NCBI GenBank assembly: GCA_022729615.1
Contig: DZAQ01000016.1
Location: forward strand, 1 to 18,252
Reading direction: 5' to 3'
Source: Sulfurovum sp.
Lineage (GTDB): Bacteria; Campylobacterota; Campylobacteria; Campylobacterales; Sulfurovaceae
DNA length: 18,252 nucleotides
Shown here: one piece after another, positions 1-6,410 of the stretch
Layout: every line of letters begins with the position of its first letter
How positions within the stretch are numbered: position 1 is the stretch's first letter
Made by a program: the position numbers and the translations under genes
The notes under the pieces: model-generated
Seen by the model: only the letters and a program-made list of their open reading frames with translations
What the model was told of the DNA's origin: nothing
Databases searched by the model: none

Positions 1-16
1 AAAAAGGAGTTTTTTG

Positions 17-448
17 ATGAATTTAAATGTTGTTTGCCCACATTGCCTCAAAGTCAATCGTATTCCCAAAAAAGAGAGTTACACCAAAGCCAACTGCGGG
101 GAGTGCAAAAATTCTCTTCTAGCAAGCAAGCCGATAGCGGCAAATAGCGGCAATTTTCGACATTTTATAACCAATAGCGATCTATTGGTGGTTGTGGATT
201 TTTGGGCGCCTTGGTGCGGACCCTGCCGTCAAATGGCGCCGGCTTTTGAGGAGGCGGCACTGGCGATGCCGCTGAAGGCACAATTTCTCAAAGTCAATAC
301 CGAAGAGGAGCGCGCACTTGGCGCACAATATAGTATCCAAAGTATCCCTACGATGATCCTCTTCAAAAATGGCAAAGAGGTAGATCGCGTCAGTGGAGCG
401 CTCAGTGCCCAAAGGATCCAAAATTGGGTATCACAGCGCCAAAATTGA
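17..448 (+). CDS. trxC: Thioredoxin-2-type protein with N-terminal zinc ribbon
   Basis: Cytosolic thiol-disulfide reductase of the thioredoxin 2 type. Seen: two CXXC pairs at residues 7-10 (CPHC) and 27-30 (CGEC) form the N-terminal zinc ribbon. A thioredoxin fold follows, with the active site WCGPC at 66-70 and the cis-proline loop SIPT around P111. At 143 aa the length fits the TrxC family. I start at the ATG at 17, not the in-frame TTG just before it, because AAGGAG at 4-9 sits 7 bases upstream. The gene ends 12 bases before the response regulator, so it is probably cotranscribed with the two-component genes. In the family, the zinc ribbon tunes redox potential and responds to oxidation. 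That it reduces a partner encoded nearby is only inference. The promoter lies outside the window. Confidence 0.93.
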   Translation: MNLNVVCPHCLKVNRIPKKESYTKANCGECKNSLLASKPIAANSGNFRHFITNSDLLVVVDFWAPWCGPCRQMAPAFEEAALAMPLKAQFLKVNTEEERALGAQYSIQSIPTMILFKNGKEVDRVSGALSAQRIQNWVSQRQN

Positions 449-460
449 GTAAGCAGCCCG

Positions 461-1138
461 ATGAAAAAAGCAAATATTCTACTCCTTGAAGATGATGCAA
501 ATCTCAACGATACCATCACGGAATTTCTAGAAGATCAAGGATACAGTGTAACTCCGGCATATAATGGATATGAGGCGGAAGAGAAGCTTTATGAGAGCAG
601 GTTTGACCTTTTGCTTCTCGATGTAAATACTCCGGGCATCAATGGTTTCAAACTACTCAAAGAGGCGAGAGCACGCAAAGAAAATGCGCCTGCCATTTTT
701 ATCACATCTCTAGGCAGTGTTGATGATCTGGAGAAGGGTTTTGCAAGCGGCTGTGACGACTATATCCGCAAACCATTTGTACTCAAAGAGCTGCTTATTC
801 GGATGGAAACACTTCTCGCTCGAAGCTTTTATCATGACAAAAAAGAGTATATTGAGATAGATGATGTGACAAAATATGATATTCATAACAATAGACTCAT
901 AGTCGAAGGCAAATTGGTTCCAATGGGCAACAAAGAGTCCAAGCTCCTCAAACTCTTCATGCAGTCCGCCGATGAAGTGTTGACACATGAGCAGATATAT
1001 GCGCATCTGTGGGATTTTGATGAAGAGCCTAGCGATACGGCCTTAAGAACCTACATCAAAAATCTTCGCAAAAATTTAGGCAAGGATAGGATTGTTAGTA
1101 TTAAAAAACAGGGTTACAAGTTCACTGCTCAAGAGTGA
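461..1138 (+). CDS. OmpR/PhoB-type response regulator
   Basis: DNA-binding response regulator of 225 aa. Seen: a receiver domain at about residues 4-118 with acidic pocket E10-D11-D12, phospho-acceptor D54, conserved T82, Y101 and K104 followed by P105. A winged-helix effector domain covers about 130-225, with the typical tail pattern around LRTYIKNLRKNLG and QGYKF. The ATG at 461 has only a weak ribosome-binding site, and the thioredoxin stop is 12 bases upstream, so translation may be coupled. The 3' end overlaps the histidine kinase reading frame, which makes that kinase the obvious phosphodonor. It resembles the many OmpR-type regulators of Campylobacterota, but I cannot assign a named orthologue or a target. 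The genes immediately downstream (cytochromes and three-cysteine proteins) are plausible targets by position only. Confidence 0.93.
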   Translation: MKKANILLLEDDANLNDTITEFLEDQGYSVTPAYNGYEAEEKLYESRFDLLLLDVNTPGINGFKLLKEARARKENAPAIFITSLGSVDDLEKGFASGCDDYIRKPFVLKELLIRMETLLARSFYHDKKEYIEIDDVTKYDIHNNRLIVEGKLVPMGNKESKLLKLFMQSADEVLTHEQIYAHLWDFDEEPSDTALRTYIKNLRKNLGKDRIVSIKKQGYKFTAQE

Positions 1139-2288
1139 GAAAAAATCACTTCTGCGATTTTTAAGCCTCTATCTGCTGCTGGTGATCTTCCTTTTGCTTT
1201 TGTTGTCTCTTTTTTATTATCAAAGCCAAGAGAAGATGATGATTGCCAATCAGCGGATGATACTCTCCGGCTATGCTGAGGACCAGACAAAACGGCTCAA
1301 GGAGCTGCATCACTACTTTGATGATAGGCGCACCTACCCGAGGGATCACCGATTTAGAAGTGCCATTTATGACCTTGAAGAGGTAGAGATATTTTCACTC
1401 CTAGAGAACAAAGCGATACATTTCGATGAAGAGATGTATCAACTAGGGGCAAATATACACTTTATCAAAATCTTGGACAACTACTATTTGGGGGCGAAAT
1501 TTTTGATTATCGAGGTAAAAAATAATCGCGGCTGGTTTCATGAAACGATAAAAACAATAGCAATTTATAGCTCTTTAGCCTTTTTGATACTCACACTCTT
1601 CAGTTTGCTGCTTGCCAAACTCTTTTTGAAACCTATGCGAGATTCGATAATTCTGCTTGATAGGTTTATCAAAGATACAACCCACGAGCTCAATACACCC
1701 ATCAGTACAATCTTGGCAAATATCGAAATGATGGATAAAAACATCATGGCGCAGACAAATCTCAAAAAATTAGAAAGGATCTCGATCGCGGCAAAAACTG
1801 TCTCCAGCCTTTACGATGACCTAACCTATCTTACTCTCGAGCACGAACGCACCAATGAAAATGAATGGCTGGATCTGCAAAAAATCATCCTTGAGAGAAT
1901 CGAATACTTTGAAATACTCTCAAAATCCAAGAAGATTACGATCATCCACGATCTTGACCCGGTCTCTTTGCTGATGGATAGAAAAAAATTTATCCGTGTT
2001 TTCGATAATCTTCTCTCCAATGCCATCAAATACAATAAGCGAGGCGGATCAATACGCATCACACTTCGTAAAGGTCAACTGATAATAGAGGATGACGGTA
2101 TCGGGATCGACAAAGAGAAGATACCCTTTATCTTTGATCGATATATGCGTTTTGATACCAGCGAGGGCGGTTTCGGGATAGGACTCAGTATAGTCAAAAA
2201 GATAATCGATGAGTATGGCATAGATATCAAAGTGGATTCACAAATCAACAAGGGAACAAGGATGGTGCTCCAATGGCAAGAGTCATAA
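1092..2288 (+). CDS. Sensor histidine kinase, two membrane segments, no HAMP domain
   Basis: Membrane sensor kinase paired with the upstream regulator. Seen: TM1 at about residues 22-43, a periplasmic domain of about 105 residues, TM2 at about 155-178, then the HisKA domain with phospho-acceptor H198 in TTHELNTPIS. The ATPase domain has an N box (DNLLSNAIKYN), a G1 box EDDGIGID at about 333-340 and a G2 region GGFGIGLSIV near 358-367. TM2 runs almost straight into the dimerisation helix, leaving no room for a HAMP linker. The start is uncertain. TTG at 1092 has AAGGA five bases upstream and overlaps the regulator by 47 bases. A CTG at 1125 would give a protein beginning MLKSEKKSLL, which looks more like kinases I know from this phylum. 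There is no cytoplasmic PAS or GAF domain, so sensing is probably periplasmic or in the membrane. Confidence 0.9.
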   Translation: MLVLKNRVTSSLLKSEKKSLLRFLSLYLLLVIFLLLLLSLFYYQSQEKMMIANQRMILSGYAEDQTKRLKELHHYFDDRRTYPRDHRFRSAIYDLEEVEIFSLLENKAIHFDEEMYQLGANIHFIKILDNYYLGAKFLIIEVKNNRGWFHETIKTIAIYSSLAFLILTLFSLLLAKLFLKPMRDSIILLDRFIKDTTHELNTPISTILANIEMMDKNIMAQTNLKKLERISIAAKTVSSLYDDLTYLTLEHERTNENEWLDLQKIILERIEYFEILSKSKKITIIHDLDPVSLLMDRKKFIRVFDNLLSNAIKYNKRGGSIRITLRKGQLIIEDDGIGIDKEKIPFIFDRYMRFDTSEGGFGIGLSIVKKIIDEYGIDIKVDSQINKGTRMVLQWQES

Positions 2289-2605
2289 TAGTTGCGGTTT
2301 TTCTTTCGGTATCACTTTTTGGCGAAGATGCCTTTGAGCGCAATTGTGTGCAGTGTCATGAGGCACTCCCTATGTCGCTGCAAAAAATATTTATGAGTTA
2401 TCTGCAAGTGTATGGAGGAGAAAATAATACAAAAGCGGCACTCAAATATTTTCTACGCCATCCAAGAGAGGATACTTCCGTCATGTCTGAGCTCTTCTTG
2501 AAAAATTTCTCACTCAAAGAGCCGCTAAAAATCGATGATGATGCGCTAAATGAGGCAATTGATATCTATTGGGAGAGATATAAAGTTTTAGGTAAGCTGA
2601 ATTAG
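2273..2605 (+). CDS. Small exported mono-heme c-type cytochrome
   Basis: 110-aa protein with a signal peptide (residues 1 to about 17, hydrophobic core VIIVAVFLSVSLF) and one heme-attachment motif CVQCH at 25-29. Heme would be covalently attached in the periplasm. The rest is helical and charged, with several candidate distal Met ligands but no standard class I cytochrome layout. The ATG at 2273 lies inside the end of the kinase gene (16-base overlap), with AAGGA at 2258-2262, so expression is coupled to the sensor. That coupling suggests it works with the kinase, for instance as a periplasmic redox or ligand-sensing partner, but it could equally be a target gene product. I do not recognise a named family. 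The heme motif and export are well supported; the role is inference. Confidence 0.85.
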   Translation: MARVIIVAVFLSVSLFGEDAFERNCVQCHEALPMSLQKIFMSYLQVYGGENNTKAALKYFLRHPREDTSVMSELFLKNFSLKEPLKIDDDALNEAIDIYWERYKVLGKLN

Positions 2606-2607
2606 TC

Positions 2608-2613
2608 TATAAT
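2608..2613 (+). promoter_or_regulatory. Candidate -10 box upstream of the first three-cysteine gene
   Basis: A perfect TATAAT lies just after the stop of the small cytochrome gene and about 60 bases before the next start. It is preceded by T-rich sequence with no clear -35 box, which is usual for sigma-70 promoters in Campylobacterota. A second, weaker candidate (TATAGT) lies near 2638. It suggests the downstream exported-protein genes can be transcribed apart from the two-component operon. Confidence 0.4.
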
Positions 2614-2676
2614 GCAACCTATTAGTTATATTATCTTATAGTTTTGGTTAATATCTATAAACAAATGGAGGTTCTA

Positions 2677-3000
2677 ATGAAAAAATCTATTCTTGTTGCC
2701 ACTCTGATTTCATTTGCCATGATGGGGGTTTCAACATCATCTTTTGGGGATGCTGAACGAGGTCAAGTGATTTACAAAAAAAAGCTTAGAAAAGCATGCC
2801 GCTTCTCAGGGGTTAAATTTGCTACCCACCATACAGTCGAAGAGTGGGAAGAGATCAATAGCAACGGAAAGCTGCCGGAAGAGGTCAAAAAAATCTGCCC
2901 TACTATAGAACTTGAGCAGATCAAACAGGAGTGGTGGCCTGACATTTATGACTTTGTACACGAGTATGGAGTCGGCGGAAGCCATGTTCCAAAATGCTAA
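2677..3000 (+). CDS. Exported cytochrome-like protein without a heme motif, three conserved cysteines (paralogue 1)
   Basis: 107-aa secreted protein. Seen: a signal peptide (MKKSILVA..., cleavage probably before D25), then a short mature domain starting DAERGQVIYKKKL. That opening resembles the start of class I cytochromes c, but there is no CXXCH anywhere. Cysteines are at C41, C74 and the C-terminal C107. The core FSGVKFATHHT..EWEEI is shared almost position for position with the next gene (3113-3433), so the two are paralogues. I chose the ATG at 2677 because GGAGG at 2667-2671 lies five bases upstream and it opens a clean signal peptide; a longer frame from 2644 would spoil this. Homologues are often labelled 'cytochrome c' in Campylobacterota genomes, a label this sequence does not support. 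Function unknown; a thiol, metal or non-covalent heme role is possible. Confidence 0.8.
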   Translation: MKKSILVATLISFAMMGVSTSSFGDAERGQVIYKKKLRKACRFSGVKFATHHTVEEWEEINSNGKLPEEVKKICPTIELEQIKQEWWPDIYDFVHEYGVGGSHVPKC

Positions 3001-3017
3001 AAATAGAGTAATTAAAA

Positions 3018-3054
3018 TGAAGTGATTGTGAAATTCTATTTCACAATCACTTCA
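3018..3054 (+). terminator. 16-bp perfect hairpin between the two paralogues
   Basis: An inverted repeat with arms 3018-3033 and 3039-3054 pairs over 16 bases without mismatch around a five-base loop (ttcta). A short T-run (aattttt) follows it. It begins 18 bases after the stop of paralogue 1. It looks like a Rho-independent terminator, possibly partial, or a 3'-end stabiliser that would give the flanking genes different transcript levels. The T-run starts several bases after the stem, so full termination is not certain. Confidence 0.7.
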
Positions 3055-3076
3055 CAATTTTTAATTATATTTCTGC

Positions 3077-3085
3077 TGTTATACA
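3077..3085 (+). promoter_or_regulatory. Candidate extended -10 promoter for the second paralogue
   Basis: TGtTATACA reads as an extended -10 element, about 28 bases before the ATG at 3113 and just after the hairpin. The upstream sequence is AT-rich without a clear -35 box. Its position after a terminator-like stem suggests that paralogue 2 and the c553 gene form their own transcript. Weak evidence from sequence alone. Confidence 0.35.
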
Positions 3086-3112
3086 TCTTACACAATTTTC
3101 AAAGGATATACT

Positions 3113-3433
3113 ATGACTAAATTTTCAAAATTGGCTTTGGCTGCGCTTTTTGCGTTTGCTGTAGTAGGTACGACAGCATCTGCTGATGTTGCAAAAGGGC
3201 AAAAGCTTTACTCTAAAAAGCTCAAAGATGCTTGTGGTTTTTCTGGCGCTAAATTTGCTGCATCACATACACAAGATGAGTGGGAAGAGATCAAAGGTGC
3301 CGGTAAGTTTGCTGATGAAGTAAAAAAAGTTTGTCCAAAACTTGAAAAAGGCTATGACAGCAAATGGGATCAAGACCTTTATGATTTCTCTTATGAGTTT
3401 GCTTCTGATTCAGGAAATGTTCCAAGCTGCTAA
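3113..3433 (+). CDS. Exported cytochrome-like protein without a heme motif, three conserved cysteines (paralogue 2)
   Basis: 106-aa secreted protein. The signal peptide runs to about A24 (TTASA before D25), and the mature part opens DVAKGQKLYSKKL. Cysteines at C41, C74 and the last residue C106 match those of paralogue 1, and so do the core GFSGAKFA..HT..EWEEI and the ending VPxC. There is no CXXCH, so covalent c-type heme is not expected. AAAGGA at 3101-3106 precedes the ATG by six bases. The codons lean strongly to GCT, GGT and AAA, like the c553 gene that follows, which suggests high expression; paralogue 1 does not show this as clearly. The 37-base gap to the c553 gene has no terminator, so these two are probably cotranscribed and may act in the same periplasmic electron-transfer setting. 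Function unknown. Confidence 0.82.
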   Translation: MTKFSKLALAALFAFAVVGTTASADVAKGQKLYSKKLKDACGFSGAKFAASHTQDEWEEIKGAGKFADEVKKVCPKLEKGYDSKWDQDLYDFSYEFASDSGNVPSC

Positions 3434-3470
3434 TTTAAGTAAAAATTTAAAAAAATAAAAGGAATTATGT

Positions 3471-3767
3471 ATGAAAAAAATCGCGATTGCAATGGCACTT
3501 GCAGGATCTACACTTTTGATGGCTGACGGTGCGGCTTTGTATGCAAAATGCGCAGGCTGTCACGGACAAAATGGTGAAAAGCCGGCTCTTGGAAAATCTG
3601 CCGTAATTACAGGTCAAGATGCTGCAAAAACAGTTGAGCAGCTCAATGGCTACAAAGCAGGCACACTCAACCAAAAAGGTATGGGTGGAGTTATGAAAGG
3701 TCAAGTTGCCTCTATGGATGACGCTCAGATCAAAGAAGTAGCAGACTATATCGCTACTCTTAAATAA
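3471..3767 (+). CDS. Periplasmic class I cytochrome c, c553 type
   Basis: 98-aa precursor with a signal peptide (to about A18) and one heme site CAGCH at 27-31. The mature protein is about 80 residues and ends with the helix VADYIATLK typical of small class I cytochromes. M75 in GGVMKGQV is the likely distal heme ligand, since it lines up with the Met region I recall for Helicobacter cytochrome c553. It probably carries electrons in the periplasm from the bc1-type complex or another donor to a terminal oxidase or reductase. The ATG at 3471 has AAGGA seven bases upstream; an ATG at 3467 is out of frame. Codon use suggests high expression. It probably shares a transcript with the three-cysteine protein before it. 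Confidence 0.92.
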   Translation: MKKIAIAMALAGSTLLMADGAALYAKCAGCHGQNGEKPALGKSAVITGQDAAKTVEQLNGYKAGTLNQKGMGGVMKGQVASMDDAQIKEVADYIATLK

Positions 3768-3787
3768 CCTTTCTAGTTCATTTCAAA

Positions 3788-3808
3788 CCTTGGGTTCTCT
3801 GCCCAAGG
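3788..3808 (+). terminator. Hairpin after the c553 gene, possible terminator
   Basis: CCTTGGG at 3788-3794 pairs with CCCAAGG at 3802-3808 around a seven-base loop, 20 bases after the c553 stop. The sequence just after the stem is not a T-run (a tttt appears only about 20 bases later), so it may be a weak or factor-assisted terminator separating the cytochrome genes from the ABC-F gene. Confidence 0.45.
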
Positions 3809-3855
3809 GTCTTACAACAATTTTCCCTTTCTCGCCATTTTTCAGTTCTTTTGGA

Positions 3856-3891
3856 TAAAATGCCAAACAAATCATAATGGTATGAACCATT
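3856..3891 (+). promoter_or_regulatory. Leader of the ABC-F gene: candidate -10 boxes and a small hairpin
   Basis: The gap before the ABC-F gene holds two possible -10 boxes (TAAAAT at 3856-3861 and CATAAT at 3873-3878). A short perfect hairpin has AATGGT at 3876-3881 pairing with ACCATT at 3886-3891 around the loop ATGA. It ends three bases before the ribosome-binding site AAGGA (3895-3899). It could be an operator or modulate ribosome access, or be chance in AT-rich DNA. Confidence 0.3.
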
Positions 3892-3905
3892 TATAAGGAA
3901 ATAGC

Positions 3906-5501
3906 GTGCTCAGTACGGTAAATTTAACACAAAGATATGGAAAAAGAGTACTTTTTGACAAAATCTCAATGACTCTTGATCAAGGAAAGCGCTATGGATT
4001 GATAGGTGCAAACGGGGCAGGAAAATCGACATTTATGAAGATATTGGCAGGCGAACTGGAGCCATCTGACGGTGAAGTGCAGATACAGCCCGGAGCAAAG
4101 CTGGGGATGCTCGGGCAAAACCAGTATGCTTTTGAGGATTTCACTCTCAAAGATGCCGTACTCTACGGCAATAAAAAGCTTTATGATGCCCAAAAAGAGA
4201 AAGAACGCCTCTACATGGAGGGTGATTTCGAAGATGATGCCGTCAATAATAGACTTGCAGAGCTTGAAATGATTTGTGCTGACGAAGACCCGACCTATGA
4301 GAGTGATGTCAAGATTGAAAAACTGCTTGAGGCATTGGGCTTCGGGGCAAGTCAGCATGAAGATTTGATGAGCTCGCTTACGGGCGGGGATAAATTCAAA
4401 ATTTTGCTTGCCCAGGTGCTCTTTCTCAAACCCGACATACTACTTTTGGATGAGCCCACCAACAACCTCGACATCGAAACGATCGGATGGCTCGAAAATG
4501 AACTCATACGCCATGAGGGTGTTTTGGTCGTCATATCGCACGACAGACACTTTCTCAATGGTGTCGTGACACACATACTCGATCTTGACTTTTCAAAACT
4601 AAGAGAATTTGCAGGCAATTATGATGATTGGTATATAGCGGCAAATCTCATTTCAAAGCAATTGGAGACGGATCGCAACAAAGCGCTCAAAGAGAAAGAT
4701 GAGCTTGAAAAATTTATCGCTCGATTTTCCGCCAACGCCTCCAAAGCAAAACAGGCGACAAGCCGTCAAAAAAAGCTTGATAAACTTGATATAGCACAAA
4801 TCCAGCTCTCATCCCGCAGAGACCCCTCTATCGTATTTCGTCCGCACCGTGATATCGGCAATGAAGTGCTTGAGGCAATCGGGCTCTCGAAGAGTTATGA
4901 GACAAAAAATGTCTTCAATGATCTCTCATTCAAAGTTGAAAAGGGAGATAAAATCGCCCTCATCGGCACCAACGGAGTGGGGAAAACGACACTTCTTGAG
5001 ATATTGATGGAGAGGCTCCCGCTAGATGCCGGGAGTTTCAAATGGGGACAAACGATCGCTACAAGCTATTTTCCTCAAAACACAACCGATTTGGTCACGG
5101 GAGATATCAAACTCTACGATTGGCTTCAATCGCATGATCCAAAATGGCACATAGATGAACTGCGCAAGGTACTTGGTCGAATGCTCTTTACGGGCGAAGA
5201 GCAGGAGAAGAAGGTTGAAGCCTGCTCCGGAGGCGAAAAGCACCGTGTGATGCTCTCCAAAATGATGATGGACAGTACCAACTTTTTGGTTTTGGATGAG
5301 CCGGACAACCACCTTGATCTTGAAGCCATCATCGCACTTGGCGAAGCGCTGCATAACTTCCAAGGCGGCGTTATCTGTGTCACACACGATAGAGAGTTGA
5401 TCGATGCATTCGCCAACAGAATCATCAAGATCAATAAAGATGGAACTGTCATAGATTTTGAAGGTGATTACGAGGCTTTTGTGGAACAATACGGTCATTA
5501 A
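3906..5501 (+). CDS. ybiT: ABC-F ATPase, YbiT type
   Basis: Soluble tandem-ATPase ABC-F protein, 531 aa, the same size as E. coli YbiT and close to it in layout. ABC-F proteins bind the ribosomal E site and relieve stalled or sticky translation. Seen: first ATPase with Walker A GANGAGKS (34-41), signature SLTGGDKF and Walker B LLLDEPTNNLD (D182, E183). A charged linker follows, with the SANASKAKQATSR stretch typical of the YbiT P-site tip region. The second ATPase has Walker A GTNGVGKT (354-361), signature CSGGEKHR and Walker B LVLDEPDNHLD (464-471). There are no membrane segments. The start is GTG with AAGGA six bases upstream. Odd: position 467 is Asp where ABC proteins nearly always have Thr (DEPTNHLD). 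The gene faces the minus-strand cluster, with only 16 bases between stop codons. Confidence 0.93.
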   Translation: MLSTVNLTQRYGKRVLFDKISMTLDQGKRYGLIGANGAGKSTFMKILAGELEPSDGEVQIQPGAKLGMLGQNQYAFEDFTLKDAVLYGNKKLYDAQKEKERLYMEGDFEDDAVNNRLAELEMICADEDPTYESDVKIEKLLEALGFGASQHEDLMSSLTGGDKFKILLAQVLFLKPDILLLDEPTNNLDIETIGWLENELIRHEGVLVVISHDRHFLNGVVTHILDLDFSKLREFAGNYDDWYIAANLISKQLETDRNKALKEKDELEKFIARFSANASKAKQATSRQKKLDKLDIAQIQLSSRRDPSIVFRPHRDIGNEVLEAIGLSKSYETKNVFNDLSFKVEKGDKIALIGTNGVGKTTLLEILMERLPLDAGSFKWGQTIATSYFPQNTTDLVTGDIKLYDWLQSHDPKWHIDELRKVLGRMLFTGEEQEKKVEACSGGEKHRVMLSKMMMDSTNFLVLDEPDNHLDLEAIIALGEALHNFQGGVICVTHDRELIDAFANRIIKINKDGTVIDFEGDYEAFVEQYGH

Positions 5502-5517
5502 AGACCAAAGGAGACCT

Positions 5518-5901
5518 TCAGTATTTGAGCGCAATAGAGATCAAGAGCTGCGATTCAAAAAGCTCTTTTGGGGGAAGCAAAAGCTTCGATTCCCTCTGCT
5601 TTTTCCCCCACATGGGCTCCGGAAAATAACTATCCTCCTCAAAACGCGCCATAATATGCCAATGCACATGGGGCAGATAGTTGCCAAACGATGCGATATT
5701 GATTTTGGCAGGACGGTAGTAGGAGAGCATCTCTCTTTCGATCGTATCGAGCAGTTCATAAAGAAGCTCTTTGGTTTTGGATGGTACTTCGCTCATCTCT
5801 TTGTAGGGATGCTGAGTAAATATTTTATACCACGGAATTTCACTCTCCTCAACCTCTATCCTCACAAGAGCATTCTCCCAAAGCAGTTTTGATGCCGCCA
5901 C
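5518..5901 (-). CDS. HIT-family nucleotide hydrolase/transferase
   Basis: 127-aa cytosolic protein with the histidine triad LPHVHWHIMARF (H78, H80, H82), the catalytic signature of the HIT family. Members cleave dinucleoside polyphosphates or nucleoside phosphoramidates through a nucleotidyl-His intermediate. The short form with a tryptophan inside the triad resembles small bacterial HIT proteins annotated as Ap4A-type hydrolases, but the substrate cannot be read from sequence. It starts with GTG at 5901-5899, overlapping the upstream stop codon by one base (TAGTG), with AAGGA (5909-5913) seven bases before. It is therefore translationally coupled to the TsaC-like gene. It is the last gene of the minus-strand series and converges with ybiT, with no clear terminator in the gap. 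Confidence 0.87.
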   Translation of the reverse strand: MAASKLLWENALVRIEVEESEIPWYKIFTQHPYKEMSEVPSKTKELLYELLDTIEREMLSYYRPAKINIASFGNYLPHVHWHIMARFEEDSYFPEPMWGKKQRESKLLLPPKELFESQLLISIALKY

Positions 5902-6410
5902 TATCGTATCCTTCGAAGAGATGTTCTGCCGAGTTTGAATATCCGCGAGGCTTTTTGGTCGCCTTTTTTGACAGGAAAGCCAACGATCACATCCGCAGCC
6001 TCTTTGGCAAAATCGGCGTTATACGCTTGTCCGCTGAGATTGGCAGAGGTAGTGTATGCCCATCCGAGTTTTGCCAATAAATCGTGATGATTTGTATCCC
6101 TTATAATGCGATAGGAGTTTTTATCCGGAAAAATAAATGTGCTTTTTGTGGCTCGTCTAAGGCGATTTTTGTGCATTTGCGGAGTGCGGGTATAGCTGTT
6201 GAGAGATTTGAGAGAGGGAAGAGCTCTTATGAAATGTTTGTGCGGCGGTCTCTGCTTGATCTTGTTGAGTCTCATAGCATCTTGTGAGACAAAACCCATA
6301 GTTGTATCGGTCTGTGTCAAAAAGATCAAATTCCCAAAATGCCCCTCTTTGGAGCCCGGCAATTCGCTAGGCAAGATAATCTTGAAGGGCTTTGGGTTTG
6401 AGTGATCCAT
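5901..6410 (-). CDS. Compact TsaC/Sua5/YrdC-like protein (threonylcarbamoyl-AMP synthase family)
   Basis: Probable enzyme for the first step of tRNA t6A37 synthesis, making threonylcarbamoyl-AMP from threonine, bicarbonate and ATP. Seen from the ATG at 6410 (169 aa): LTQTDTTMGF near residues 30-39, KIKQRPPHKHF as the K-x-R...K motif, and the SAN motif in TTSANLSGQ near 124-132. This is the short Campylobacterota form, lacking the Sua5 C-terminal domain and with a compressed N-terminal strand. The start is uncertain: the frame is open upstream to a TTG at 6461, and a TTG near 6326 just before LIFLTQ is possible. I prefer the ATG at 6408-6410, which overlaps the end of carB by 44 bases. Other YrdC-domain functions are possible, but I see no other candidate synthase here. 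Confidence 0.78.
   Translation of the reverse strand: MDHSNPKPFKIILPSELPGSKEGHFGNLIFLTQTDTTMGFVSQDAMRLNKIKQRPPHKHFIRALPSLKSLNSYTRTPQMHKNRLRRATKSTFIFPDKNSYRIIRDTNHHDLLAKLGWAYTTSANLSGQAYNADFAKEAADVIVGFPVKKGDQKASRIFKLGRTSLRRIR

Noticed and set aside
2644..2676. Upstream start (33 bases earlier) for the first three-cysteine protein
   Set aside because: It would put a charged stretch (MVNIYKQMEVL) before the signal peptide and ignores the GGAGG placed five bases before the ATG at 2677.
5493..5517. Short inverted repeats (GGTC/GACC, AAGG/CCTT) between the convergent ybiT and HIT genes
   Set aside because: Stems of only four bases and no T-run on either strand; too weak to call a terminator.
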